Source of the DNA: an uncultured Cellvibrio sp.
GTDB lineage: Bacteria > Pseudomonadota > Gammaproteobacteria > Pseudomonadales > Cellvibrionaceae
NCBI GenBank assembly: GCA_946481095.1
Contig: CAMLML010000048.1
Span: 1-34,308 of the forward strand
Length of the DNA: 34,308 nt
Direction: 5' to 3'
Shown here in pieces: positions 1 to 9,269 of this stretch; the stretch's first letter is position 1, and each line of letters begins with the position of its first letter. Made by a program: the position numbers and the translations under genes. The notes under the pieces were generated by a model. The model saw only the letters and a list, made by a program, of their open reading frames with translations, was not told the DNA's origin and ran no database searches.

Positions 1-1
1 A

Positions 2-3000
2 AATCTGTTGCATGAAGAAAAGGATATTCTGTTTAAAATTAATAATGGCGAAGAAATCAAGCAATTTGTCACAACACGAATGACAAAATCAGGAAAAGCC
101 ATTGATGTACTGGTTAATGTATCACCGGTTTTTAATAAAGATGGTGAAGTGGTTTCTGCATCCAAAACCGTAAGGGACATCACAGAAATAAAAACAGCCG
201 AACGCCAGATTATGGAATTGAATTCCACACTTGAAATTCGCGTTGATGAACGCACCAAAGAACTTGAAGAAGCCAGAAGAAATTTACAAACACTGCTGGA
301 TGCAGTCCCCAGTGTTATCAGTTATTGGGATTCTAATTTTTCCAATCAATTTGCAAACCATGCACATTTACATCGCTTTGGTTATTCAGTGGATGACATT
401 AAACGCATGACTTTTGCCAATGTAATTGGTGATGAAATGCTGACCTGGTTGCTACCTTATCTTGAATTGGCTTTTGGTGGTTCCCCACAGAAAATGGAAT
501 ATTCGATAATTAATCATAATCGCGAACATCATTTTTTAATTCAATTACTGCCTGACATAAAAGATAACAAAGTTCAGGGATTTTATTTTATAGAACATGA
601 TATTACAGAACAAATTGAAGGCCGTGAAAAACTGGCAAATACTTTGAGAGAACAACAAGCTTTGCATAATACTGTGAATGCACAATTCCTTTATTCAGTA
701 ACCAATCCCAATGGAAAAATATTGGAAATTAATGATCAATTCTGTCAGGCAACCGGTTACTCATCTCAAGAGTTAATAGGTCAGGATCATCGTATTATCA
801 ACTCAGGTGTACACCCGCGAGAATTTTGGCAGAAAATGTGGATCAGTGTTAAACAAGGCATTACCTGGCGTGCAGAAGTGTGTAATAAAACCAAACAAGG
901 TGAGCTGCGCTGGTTTGACAGCGTAATTGCGCCTATGTTGGATGCCAACGGGAAAGTAGAAAAATTAATAGCTCTGCGTAGTGATATCACGGAACGTAAG
1001 CGTACAGAGGAACATCTCAACCGTCTCAATCAATTAATTGAAAATATTTTATCTGCCGCAACTGAAGTATCAATTATTGCAACAGATCTGGAAGGTAATA
1101 TAAGCCTGTTTAATCGCGGTGCGGAGCGCATGCTGGGTTACAAGGCGACAGAAATTGTCGGTAAAGTAACACCAGCCATTATTCATCTCCCTGAAGAAAT
1201 TTCTACCCGCAGCCAGGAATTATCTCAGGAGTATGGTATTGCCATTGAAGGTTTTAATGTTTTTACGCACAAAGCAAAATCAGGTCAACCTGAAACCCGT
1301 CGCTGGACTTATGTAAATAAAGAAGGAATGCTCATCCAGGTTTCATTAACAGTAACAGGTATGTTTGATGATACAGGTCACCTATTCGGATATTTGGGGA
1401 TTGCCGTTGATATTACGGATCAGGATAAACTGGAAAATGAGTTGAGAACAGAAAAAGAAAATGCGGATGCCGCCAATACTGCAAAGTCCCAATTTCTGGC
1501 CAACATGAGTCATGAAATTCGTACACCCATGAATGCAGTATTAGGCATGTTGCAACTGGTACAACAAACACCGCTAACAGAAAATCAACAGGATTATATT
1601 GATAAAGCCAAATCAGCTGCGCAATCCCTATTGGGAATTCTAAATGACATTCTGGATTTTTCCAAAATCGAAGCTGGGAAACTATTGCTGGATCCGCATC
1701 CATTTTCAATTGAGGAAATGCTGGAAGATCTGGCTGTCATCATGTCAGTCAATCGACAAAATAAACCGGTCGAATTACTCTTTGATTTACCCTCTGATTT
1801 ACCTGCCAGGGTAGTGGCCGACAGGTTACGATTACAACAAATTCTGGTGAACCTTACAGGTAATGCGCTGAAATTTACTGAAAATGGTTATGTAAAAGTC
1901 AGCATAAAACGTTTGCAACAAACAGCGACAGATTTATCCATCTGCATTGGCGTCATTGACACAGGTATAGGGATTAGTCCTGAGCATCAACAAAAAATAT
2001 TTGCCGGATTTACCCAGGCAGAAGCCTCTACCACTCGCCGCTTTGGTGGAACAGGGTTGGGTTTGGCTATTTGCAAACGTCTGACAGATATGATGGGGTC
2101 AACGCTATTCATGAAAAGTGAACCAGGAAAAGGTAGCCACTTTTGGTTTGATTTAACTTTACCCATTACCAATTCACAAGCTGAAAGTGATACAAAATCG
2201 AAGAAAAAAATCGACATCATTTCAAACCTGCTTTTAAAAAATATGGACATATTGGTTGTGGAGGATAATGAAGTTAATCGTCAGGTTGCTTGTGAACTTT
2301 TGACTCATGCAGGAGCCCAAATAGATTTGGCAGCAGGTGGTATAGAAGGTGTAATGAAAGTGATGCAAAAAATGGAAAATAATTCAACGCTTTATGATCT
2401 GGTCATTATGGATATTCAAATGCCGGATATTGATGGCTTTGAAGCTACGCGACGTATTCGTGCTGATAAAAGATTCAAGGATTTACCGATTCTGGCGATG
2501 ACCGCCAATGCATCTGAAACAGACAGACAAGCCTGTTTGTCTGCAGGCATGAACGATCACACAGCAAAACCTTTTGACCTGAACAAATTAATCCCGCTTA
2601 TTTTTCAATTAACCGGCAGAACACCCGATTCCATTTTACCGGATGAAAAACAAAAACCGCTTGATTCAACCGAACTTCTGGAAGATCTCGACAGTTTGTT
2701 GAAACGCTACGCAGGAAATTTTGATCTCTTCAAACAATTCCAGAAAAAATTTAAACCCGATGTTGAAAAATTATTAACAGCTTTGAAAAAATCAGTTGAT
2801 GACAACAATTCCGAAGCCGCAATTTATGCGCTCCATTCCCTCAAAGGTTTGTCTGCAACATTGGGCGCCCCGGCCTTATCTCGTTATGCAAGCGAATTGG
2901 AAAAAAATGCCAAGCAACAATTAATCCCACACCCCATAGAAATTGAAAAACTGAATCAGCTGTTAATAGATACCCATATCGCTATGGAAAAGATGGCTAA

Positions 3001-3247
3001 TCCTGAACAACAAGTGATGTCGGTGGAACAAAAACAGGCTCTTCCTGTAGAATCCGGTTTAGCCAATCAATTAACAACTCTTGCCGGATATCTTAAAACA
3101 TCGAATATGGATGCTGTGCACCTAATGGAAAAAATACAGGATCAATTGCCGGATGGCAGTGCCAAAACCGAGATGATGAACCACATTCATAATCTGGAAT
3201 TTGCCAAAGCTCATTCCAGTCTCTATAAAATAATGGAGGGCCTGTAA
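2..3247 (+). CDS. Hybrid PAS histidine kinase with receiver and HPt domains (5' partial)
   Basis: This is a sensor kinase for a multistep phosphorelay, cut by the left window edge: the frame is open from base 2 and the first visible residues are already inside a PAS domain. Numbering from the TTG at base 8, the order is end of a PAS (1-60), three more PAS domains (about 93-205, 222-335, 345-480), HisKA with the H-box FLANMSHEIRTPMN (phospho-acceptor His502), a HATPase with N-box NALKFT and glycine boxes DTGIGIS and FGGTGLGLAI, a receiver (about 746-865, acceptor Asp802 in MDIQMPD, Lys in AKPF), and an HPt domain (about 905-990, His943 in ALHSLKG). No membrane segment is visible, but the N-terminus is missing. 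The ligand cannot be told from the PAS sequences. The stop lies one base before the next gene, a REC-GGDEF protein, which is the obvious phosphorelay output candidate. The overall class is secure; the partner assignment is inference. Confidence 0.95.
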   Translation, partial: NLLHEEKDILFKINNGEEIKQFVTTRMTKSGKAIDVLVNVSPVFNKDGEVVSASKTVRDITEIKTAERQIMELNSTLEIRVDERTKELEEARRNLQTLLDAVPSVISYWDSNFSNQFANHAHLHRFGYSVDDIKRMTFANVIGDEMLTWLLPYLELAFGGSPQKMEYSIINHNREHHFLIQLLPDIKDNKVQGFYFIEHDITEQIEGREKLANTLREQQALHNTVNAQFLYSVTNPNGKILEINDQFCQATGYSSQELIGQDHRIINSGVHPREFWQKMWISVKQGITWRAEVCNKTKQGELRWFDSVIAPMLDANGKVEKLIALRSDITERKRTEEHLNRLNQLIENILSAATEVSIIATDLEGNISLFNRGAERMLGYKATEIVGKVTPAIIHLPEEISTRSQELSQEYGIAIEGFNVFTHKAKSGQPETRRWTYVNKEGMLIQVSLTVTGMFDDTGHLFGYLGIAVDITDQDKLENELRTEKENADAANTAKSQFLANMSHEIRTPMNAVLGMLQLVQQTPLTENQQDYIDKAKSAAQSLLGILNDILDFSKIEAGKLLLDPHPFSIEEMLEDLAVIMSVNRQNKPVELLFDLPSDLPARVVADRLRLQQILVNLTGNALKFTENGYVKVSIKRLQQTATDLSICIGVIDTGIGISPEHQQKIFAGFTQAEASTTRRFGGTGLGLAICKRLTDMMGSTLFMKSEPGKGSHFWFDLTLPITNSQAESDTKSKKKIDIISNLLLKNMDILVVEDNEVNRQVACELLTHAGAQIDLAAGGIEGVMKVMQKMENNSTLYDLVIMDIQMPDIDGFEATRRIRADKRFKDLPILAMTANASETDRQACLSAGMNDHTAKPFDLNKLIPLIFQLTGRTPDSILPDEKQKPLDSTELLEDLDSLLKRYAGNFDLFKQFQKKFKPDVEKLLTALKKSVDDNNSEAAIYALHSLKGLSATLGAPALSRYASELEKNAKQQLIPHPIEIEKLNQLLIDTHIAMEKMANPEQQVMSVEQKQALPVESGLANQLTTLAGYLKTSNMDAVHLMEKIQDQLPDGSAKTEMMNHIHNLEFAKAHSSLYKIMEGL

Positions 3248-3248
3248 G

Positions 3249-4193
3249 ATGAATCAAATTTTTGAATTATTTAAAACCGACATGCCAAAACCCAAACTAC
3301 TGATCATTGATGATCAACCTTTGGTAATCCGCGTCCTTTACGAATTATTCAAAATTGATTGTGAAGTATTTATGTCAACCAGTGGCGAGGATGCCCTGAA
3401 AAAATGTCAGGAAATAAAACCTGATTTGGTGTTACTCGATATAGTCATGCCGGATATGGATGGCTATGAAGTGTGTAAACGCTTGAAATCCAATGAAGAT
3501 TTATCCGATATCCCGGTTATTTTTGTGACCTCCAGTGATGACGAGGATGATGAGGTGAAATGTTTTGATGCAGGTGCGGTAGATTTCATCAAAAAACCGG
3601 TTAATGCTGTAATAACCCGCTCCAGAGTCAACACACATTTGCGATTGAAGAGACAATCCGATCTTTTTAAATCCATGGCTTTATTTGACGGTTTAACCGG
3701 CATAGCCAATCGTCGGCATTTTGAATCATCCATTCATCTTGATTGGCTGCAATGCGCACGTGAACAAACACCTATTTCTTTATTACTGATGGATATCGAT
3801 CATTTCAAACAATTTAATGATTATTACGGACATCAGGCAGGTGACCAATGTTTACAAAAAGTTGCCAAGTCCTTATCCACTGTTTTAGGTCGCCCTTATG
3901 ATTTGGTAGCGCGATATGGTGGTGAAGAATTTGCAATGATACTCCCCAAAACCAATTATGAAGGTGCGCAATACATTGCACAAAATTCTATTAAAACCAT
4001 TCAGAATCTTGCCGTTCCCCACAGCAAATCAAGCACAGGCTTGGTAACCTTTAGTATTGGCATAGCAACCACCATACCGCAATACAAAACCTCACCGGAC
4101 ACATTAATTGCTGAAGCCGATAAAGCCTTGTACAAAGCCAAGGAGAATGGCCGCAATCAAATCATGTCCGTTGAATTTAATTGCATTAGTTGA
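3249..4193 (+). CDS. Response regulator with GGDEF domain (diguanylate cyclase)
   Basis: This 314-residue protein resembles PleD/WspR-type cyclases that make cyclic di-GMP from two GTP when the receiver is phosphorylated. The receiver (about 15-130) has the acidic pair IIDDQ, acceptor Asp64 in LLDIVMPD, and Lys in KKP. The GGDEF domain (about 145-305) has an intact GGEEF signature (224-228) and an upstream RxxD inhibitory site (RPYD, 215-218) at the usual spacing, so product feedback inhibition is expected. The ATG lies one base after the kinase stop. A GGAGG at 3235-3239, inside the end of the kinase gene, is its ribosome binding site, so the two are almost certainly co-transcribed and may be translationally coupled. 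The stop is one base from the stop of the convergent peptidase gene. Activity is well supported by motifs; activation by the upstream kinase is inferred from position. Confidence 0.93.
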   Translation: MNQIFELFKTDMPKPKLLIIDDQPLVIRVLYELFKIDCEVFMSTSGEDALKKCQEIKPDLVLLDIVMPDMDGYEVCKRLKSNEDLSDIPVIFVTSSDDEDDEVKCFDAGAVDFIKKPVNAVITRSRVNTHLRLKRQSDLFKSMALFDGLTGIANRRHFESSIHLDWLQCAREQTPISLLLMDIDHFKQFNDYYGHQAGDQCLQKVAKSLSTVLGRPYDLVARYGGEEFAMILPKTNYEGAQYIAQNSIKTIQNLAVPHSKSSTGLVTFSIGIATTIPQYKTSPDTLIAEADKALYKAKENGRNQIMSVEFNCIS

Positions 4194-4194
4194 T

Positions 4195-5100
4195 TTATTT
4201 TATCTGACTAAACGTATCGCAGGATTCAATTGATCCTGATTCCATTCCGCGCTTAAACCATTCAACACGTTGTTTGGCACTACCGTGTGTGAATGATTCC
4301 GGCCTGACTGTGCCCTGTGCTTTTTTCTGCAGATTATCGTCGCCTATCGCCGATGCTGCGGTTAGTGCCTCCTCCAGATCACCGTCTTCGATCATGCGAA
4401 AATTTTTATCGGCATAATGTCCCCAAACACCCGCAAAACAATCCGCTTGTAATTCCTGTTTTACGGATAATCGATTGGCTTCGACTTTACTTAAACGACT
4501 TTCTGCTTCGCGAACTTTTTTGGAAATACCCATTAAATTTTGTACGTGGTGCCCTACTTCGTGTGCAATTACATAAGCTTGCGCAAAATCACCGGGTGCG
4601 CCCAATTGGGTTTTCATATCTTCATAGAAAGATAAATCGATATAAAGTTTGTTATCGCCAGGGCAATAAAAAGGCCCCATAGCAGACTGTGCAAATCCAC
4701 AAGCCGAATTAACACTGTTGCGAAATAATACCAATCTGGGTCTTTGATATTGCCCGCCTTTTTGCTGGAAAATTGTTGTCCATACATCTTCTGTATTGGC
4801 GAGAATAACAGAAACAAAATCTGCCAGTTCTTTATCTTTTTCACTGAGATTTTGATGCGAGCCGGATTGGGTCATGGGCTGGTTGGCAAACTGCAGCAAA
4901 TCAACACCCAAAAGTTTGGCACCACCGATAATAACAATACCTATCACCAATATTCGTCGGCCCAGTTTTGTTTGCAATAAAAATGGTAAAAAGCGAAATA
5001 CCAAACCGATTAAACCCATGCCTCCGCCGGCAGACATGGGTGAATTGCGTAAATCATCAACATTGTCGCTACGACGACCACCTTTCCAATCCATTCCCAT
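4195..5100 (-). CDS. Neutral zinc metallopeptidase, YpfJ family
   Basis: This 301-residue protein matches the YpfJ/KPN_02809 family (Pfam Zn_peptidase_2). It has a basic N-terminus containing DWKGGRRSDNVDD, a Gly-rich stretch, one membrane-spanning segment at about 49-65, and a soluble domain with the zinc motif HEVGH at 180-184. Downstream QELQADCFAG carries acidic residues able to complete the zinc site. The topology suggests an inner-membrane anchor with the protease domain probably outside the cytoplasm. The start at MGMDWKGG is supported by GAGTGAGG a few bases upstream; MDWKGG two codons later would also fit. Substrates are not known for the family. The gene ends one base from the end of the convergent REC-GGDEF gene, with no clear terminator between them. 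Confidence 0.9.
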   Translation of the reverse strand: MGMDWKGGRRSDNVDDLRNSPMSAGGGMGLIGLVFRFLPFLLQTKLGRRILVIGIVIIGGAKLLGVDLLQFANQPMTQSGSHQNLSEKDKELADFVSVILANTEDVWTTIFQQKGGQYQRPRLVLFRNSVNSACGFAQSAMGPFYCPGDNKLYIDLSFYEDMKTQLGAPGDFAQAYVIAHEVGHHVQNLMGISKKVREAESRLSKVEANRLSVKQELQADCFAGVWGHYADKNFRMIEDGDLEEALTAASAIGDDNLQKKAQGTVRPESFTHGSAKQRVEWFKRGMESGSIESCDTFSQIK

Positions 5101-5240
5101 TACCTCACTCGGGTTTTAATTTTTGCCATATTACGATAATTGATCGGACACAAACAAATTGAAAATTCTGTAATTGTTTAGGTGAATATCGACAGGTACA
5201 CTACCACCATCTAATCATCCTACTGTTATTGGAGTTGTTT

Positions 5241-6881
5241 ATGCGTGTGAGCCCTTTCGCCGGAAAACTCTTGGCATCTGATCAATTGGTCAACATAGAA
5301 AATCTGCTCAAAGCCTATTATGACAACAAACCCGATGCCAATATTGCCGAACAGAAAGTCACCTTCGGAACATCCGGTCATAGAGGGAATTCTTTTAAAT
5401 CAAGCTTTAATGAAAACCATGTGCTGGCTATTAGCCAGGCCATTTGTGATTATCGTCACCATGCCGGTATCACAGGCCCGCTGTATTTTGGTATCGATAC
5501 TCACGCACTTTCCGAACCTGCACAAAAATCCGCTGTTGAAGTTTTTGCCGCCAATAAAATTGAATTATTTTTAGCCGCCAATAACGAATTTACACCAACA
5601 CCGGCTATCTCCCATGCCATTTTATGTTACAACGCAGGTCGCACTTCCGGTTTCGCTGATGGTGTTGTAGTGACACCTTCACATAACCCACCGGATAACG
5701 GTGGCTACAAATATAATCCACCTAATGGCGGCCCTGCAGATAGTGATATCACCAACTGGATTCAACAACGAGCCAACGAGATTTTATTAAATAATTTACG
5801 TGATATTAAACGTCTGACTTATGAACAAGCAATTAAACAACCCAACATTCATTTTCATAATTACATCGAACATTATGTTGCTGATTTAATCAATGTAGTT
5901 GATCTTCAAAAAATCCGTGATGCTAAAGTTAAAGTCGGTGTTGACCCATTAGGTGGTGCCGGTTTGAATTATTGGTATGCAATTGCAGAAAAATATCAAT
6001 TGGATTTAAAAATTGTAAACCCAAAAATTGATCCACAATTTGCATTTATGACCGCCGACTGGGATGGAAAAATTCGCATGGATCCATCGTCAGCCTACAC
6101 CATGCAACCTTTACTCACACGCCGCAACGAATTTGAAATAGCCTGCGCCTGCGATGCTGATCATGATCGCCATGGCATAGTCACACCCAGCGTAGGTTTG
6201 TTATCACCTAACTCATATCTCGCGGTGATGATTAATTATTTATATCAACATCGCCCGGAATGGCAAAGCGATATCGCAATAGGAAAAACATTGGTTAGCA
6301 GTGCTTTGATTGATCGCGTTGCCAAAAAATTAAATAAAAAATTATTGGAAGTGCCGGTTGGGTTTAAATGGTTTGCTCCTGGTTTATTTGATGGCAGCCT
6401 TGGTTTCGGTGGTGAAGAAAGTGCAGGCGCTTCTTTTTTGCGTCGCAATGGAAAAGTATGGTCAACCGATAAAGACGGCATCATTCCATGTCTATTAGCC
6501 GCTGAAATAAAAGCCACCACTAAAAAAGACCCCGGTGAACTTTATCAACAACTCACCACAGAATTCGGCAAACCCACCGAAACCCGAATCGATGCACCTG
6601 CCAACAGCGCGCAGAAAAAAGCACTCAGTCAATTATCTGCAGAGCAAATAACATCAACACAACTAGCCGGTGAAAAAATTACCACTATTCTCACCAAAGC
6701 CCCTGGCAACAATGCCTCAATCGGTGGCATAAAAGTCACCACCGAAAACGGCTGGTTCGCCGCAAGACCATCAGGTACTGAAGATATTTATAAAATTTAT
6801 GCAGAAAGTTTTAAAGGCGATGAACACTTACAAGCTTTACTTTCTGAAGCGCAAGTGATTGTGGATAAGGCAATTGGGTGA
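5241..6881 (+). CDS. pgm: Phosphoglucomutase, alpha-D-glucose phosphate-specific
   Basis: This enzyme interconverts glucose 1-phosphate and glucose 6-phosphate, linking glycogen and cell-surface sugar nucleotide synthesis to glycolysis. At 546 residues it has the length of E. coli Pgm and matches it along the whole chain. Landmarks are TFGTSGHRG (41-49), the phosphoserine loop VVTPSHNPPDNGG with Ser147, the metal loop CDADHDRHG, the sugar-binding loop GGEESAGASF, and the phosphate-binding end RPSGTEDIYKIYAESF. An in-frame TTG at 5229 is possible, but the ATG at 5241 is preferred because GGAG (5231-5234) sits seven bases before it and the protein then aligns with family N-termini. The stop TGA overlaps the GTG of the next gene. 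Cytoplasmic; function is secure. Confidence 0.96.
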   Translation: MRVSPFAGKLLASDQLVNIENLLKAYYDNKPDANIAEQKVTFGTSGHRGNSFKSSFNENHVLAISQAICDYRHHAGITGPLYFGIDTHALSEPAQKSAVEVFAANKIELFLAANNEFTPTPAISHAILCYNAGRTSGFADGVVVTPSHNPPDNGGYKYNPPNGGPADSDITNWIQQRANEILLNNLRDIKRLTYEQAIKQPNIHFHNYIEHYVADLINVVDLQKIRDAKVKVGVDPLGGAGLNYWYAIAEKYQLDLKIVNPKIDPQFAFMTADWDGKIRMDPSSAYTMQPLLTRRNEFEIACACDADHDRHGIVTPSVGLLSPNSYLAVMINYLYQHRPEWQSDIAIGKTLVSSALIDRVAKKLNKKLLEVPVGFKWFAPGLFDGSLGFGGEESAGASFLRRNGKVWSTDKDGIIPCLLAAEIKATTKKDPGELYQQLTTEFGKPTETRIDAPANSAQKKALSQLSAEQITSTQLAGEKITTILTKAPGNNASIGGIKVTTENGWFAARPSGTEDIYKIYAESFKGDEHLQALLSEAQVIVDKAIG

Positions 6882-7690
6882 GTTTAAATAGCTTATCCAT
6901 GGAACCTGCTTACAACAAAATCGGTAAAGGATACGACACAACTCGCCGTGCCGACCTGGAAATCCTGCAAAATTTTTTAACCTTATTAAATGTCAAGGAG
7001 GATGGATGTTATCTGGATATAGCCTGTGGAACAGGAAATTACACCGTAGAACTGGCCAAACACGGAGGAAGCTGGTTTGCGTTTGACCAATCAGCATTAA
7101 TGCTTAACGAAGCGTGTAGTAAAAGCTCATGTATTCATTGGTCAATCATGGATGTTGAACAAACTTCTTATGAAGACAACAAATTTAATTCCGCAATTTG
7201 TTCGTTGGCAATACATCACTTCAACGATTTGAATCTTGCGTTTAATGAAATATCCAGAATATTAATGTGTTCAGGCCGATTTGTTATTTTCACATCAACT
7301 CCCGAACAAATGCAGGGATATTGGTTAAATCACTACTTTCCAATCATGATGCAAGCATCGATTAAAAAAATGCCAGTTTTGGAAAAAATTAAATCTGCAC
7401 TTCATAATGCAGGCTTTAACATATCTGAAACAAGAAAGTTTAATGTTACCAACTCACTAACTGATTTATTTCTTTATAGTGGAAAACAAAGACCAGAAAT
7501 TTACTTATCAGAATCAATAAGATCTGGTATTTCATCATTTCATAACTTATGCACTGAAGATGAATTGAAATCAGGGCTATCAAATCTTGAATCTGATTTA
7601 AAAACAGGAAAAATTTACGAAGTAATTGCAAACCACCATAATGAAAATGGTGACTATTGTTTTATAGCAGCAACAAAAAGCAGTCATTAA
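6878..7690 (+). CDS. Class I SAM-dependent methyltransferase (Methyltransf_11-like)
   Basis: This 270-residue protein has the Rossmann-type methyltransferase core. Motif I is YLDIACGTGNY (about 46-55), an acidic residue after beta-2 lies in WFAFDQSALML, and a post-core beta-4 follows (SAICSLAIHHF). The opening YNKIGKGYDTTRRAD is typical of a group of uncharacterised bacterial methyltransferases. The GTG start overlaps the pgm stop (GTGA), with AAGG at 6867-6870 as a possible ribosome binding site. An ATG at 6899 would give MEPAYNKIG and is an alternative start lacking a visible Shine-Dalgarno. Translational coupling to pgm is likely, but no metabolic link is known. The last third is richer in A and T than pgm. 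The methyl acceptor cannot be deduced. Confidence 0.85.
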   Translation: MSLNSLSMEPAYNKIGKGYDTTRRADLEILQNFLTLLNVKEDGCYLDIACGTGNYTVELAKHGGSWFAFDQSALMLNEACSKSSCIHWSIMDVEQTSYEDNKFNSAICSLAIHHFNDLNLAFNEISRILMCSGRFVIFTSTPEQMQGYWLNHYFPIMMQASIKKMPVLEKIKSALHNAGFNISETRKFNVTNSLTDLFLYSGKQRPEIYLSESIRSGISSFHNLCTEDELKSGLSNLESDLKTGKIYEVIANHHNENGDYCFIAATKSSH

Positions 7691-7938
7691 AATAATAGCG
7701 GCAATAGCAAGTCAGATTTTGGAGTCCGTGTCGAGCTTGAATCTGGATCAGCTTGTTTCGCTAAGCCCGGTTGTGAATACCGACTTTGTCGCGGTAACGG
7801 TTCATGCGTTTGAATAGGTGTACGCTAGAACTTATACAAAGCAAAAAAATGCATAAATATTTTCAGTGAGAGATCCAAATCAAATTTGGCTTCGTACCCG
7901 CAAGTGGAAATATCAATTGGTCTATTTTGGGGATTTTT
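7691..7938. other. Intergenic region with a small inverted repeat
   Basis: No gene is recognised in these 248 bases. Just before the SDR gene is a short palindrome, CCAAAT (7875-7880), three bases, then ATTTGG (7884-7889). It could be an operator half-site pair or chance. The upstream part (7700-7830) has normal base composition but only short open frames. Confidence 0.4.
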
Positions 7939-8628
7939 GTGGCAAATTATTTGATTGCAGGTGGTACTAAAGGCATAGGCCGTTCTTTAGTTGAACAATT
8001 ATTAAAAGCTGACCATCAGGTGTTTGTTCTCGCCAGAAATTCCGTAGACATACCGGGATGTCATTTTTTTGAGGCCGATTTTACGGACGATATTTCAAGT
8101 ATATTTAACCAGTTACCTGACACTCTTAATGGAATGGTTTACTGCCCCGGCAGCATCACCTTGAAACCTTTTAACCGTTTATCCCTCGATGATTTTTTAC
8201 AGGATTTCCAAATCAATCTCCTGGGCGCCGTTCGCTGCTTGCAAGCCTCACAAAGCCGTTTGAAAAAATCCTCCAATGCCTCTGTCGTTCTATTCAGCAG
8301 CGTCGCAGCTCAAACCGGCATGCCTTACCACGCAAGTATCGGCGCCAGCAAAGCCGCAATAGAAGGTCTAACCAAAAACCTCGCCGCCGAATGGTCACCC
8401 CAGATCCGCGTAAACGCCATAGCCCCATCACTCACTCAAACCTCGCTCGCCGAAAAGCTCACCAATACTGCCGAAAAAATTGAAACCGCCGCACAAAAAC
8501 ACCCATTAAAACGAATTGGACAACCTGAGGAAATTGCATCTCTCGCCTATTTTTTACTATCCCCGGCATCAAGCTGGATGACGGGGCAGGTTTTGCATTT
8601 GGATGGGGGGATTAGTGGAGTGAGATGA
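7939..8628 (+). CDS. SDR-family protein lacking the catalytic tyrosine
   Basis: This is a 229-residue short-chain dehydrogenase/reductase fold. The nucleotide-binding glycine motif is GGTKGIG (8-14), a typical Asn is in INLLGA (Asn93), the active-site serines are in LFSSVAAQ (120-121), and Lys138 with the downstream RVNAIAPS and C-terminal LHLDGG are in place. The residue expected to be the proton-donating Tyr of YxxxK is Ile134 (IGASK). The nearest Tyr, Tyr130, is one turn earlier. The fold is therefore certain, but ordinary carbonyl/hydroxyl oxidoreduction is doubtful. GTG at 7939 is chosen because GGGG lies 6 bases upstream and the protein then begins MANYLIAGGTKGIG. A TTG at 7927 is also in frame. 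It stands alone on the plus strand. Confidence 0.85.
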   Translation: MANYLIAGGTKGIGRSLVEQLLKADHQVFVLARNSVDIPGCHFFEADFTDDISSIFNQLPDTLNGMVYCPGSITLKPFNRLSLDDFLQDFQINLLGAVRCLQASQSRLKKSSNASVVLFSSVAAQTGMPYHASIGASKAAIEGLTKNLAAEWSPQIRVNAIAPSLTQTSLAEKLTNTAEKIETAAQKHPLKRIGQPEEIASLAYFLLSPASSWMTGQVLHLDGGISGVR

Positions 8629-8730
8629 TTAGTTTATTCCCTTGCAATAATTTACTTGATAAAAATAGCACTCACTCTTCACCCAAAACCTTGTAAGCTG
8701 CCATACGCCTCCACACAGAAGTGAATATCC

Positions 8731-9165
8731 ATGAAAATATTACCCAAAATTGGTGTTGATAAAATTCAACTCGGAATGAATAAAAACCAGGTGCAGAAAA
8801 TTTTAGGCAAACCGGATCATTTGGAAAAAGATTCAGATGAAGAACGCTGGGAATTTGATGCTGGAATTGAATTGGCGTTTGGTAAAGAAGATTTATACCT
8901 ATTGGGTTCTATTACTGTTTTTGATGAGTCGGCAACGCTGGATTCGCGATCTATCATCGGCATGAACGAAGAGAATTTTCTTACATTATTCCCACATTTT
9001 CTACTGGACGAAGATTTTCAGGAAAATGGAAAAAGTTATGACTCGGAGCAATATCAAATATTGGCTTGGGTGCATGAAGGTATAGTAGCTAATATCACTG
9101 TATTTCCTGAATATGAAAGCACAGGTCAAATTCCTATTTGGCCAAAATCAAAAGCTTCTTGGTAA
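8731..9165 (+). CDS. Hypothetical protein, BamE/SmpA-like fold candidate
   Basis: This is a 144-residue acidic protein with no signal peptide, lipobox or membrane segment, so probably cytoplasmic. The segment IQLGMNKNQVQKILGKPD followed by RWEFDAGIELAFG resembles the helix-turn-strand pattern of BamE/SmpA-like domains (LGM..xxV..LLGxP). A second similar start occurs at IIGMNEENFLTLFP, suggesting two repeats of the same small unit. Tandem units of this type occur in cytoplasmic proteins of unknown role and in some immunity-like proteins; which applies here cannot be decided. Only a weak GAAG precedes the ATG. The preceding 102 bases contain no recognised gene. I do not recognise a named family. 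Confidence 0.6.
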   Translation: MKILPKIGVDKIQLGMNKNQVQKILGKPDHLEKDSDEERWEFDAGIELAFGKEDLYLLGSITVFDESATLDSRSIIGMNEENFLTLFPHFLLDEDFQENGKSYDSEQYQILAWVHEGIVANITVFPEYESTGQIPIWPKSKASW

Positions 9166-9269
9166 AATGCCTTAAGATATATAATTGCCCTTCATTATTT
9201 TTGGATAATGTCGAAATCCTGCTGTATCAACCGACTATTCGAACCATTCACTCGCTTTCAGGATCTCCC

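Noticed and set aside
9138..9269. 44-residue N-terminal extension of the efflux transporter
   Set aside because: Overlaps the previous gene, lacks a ribosome binding site, and is not seen in Bcr/CflA proteins; ATG 9270 has AGGA at good spacing.
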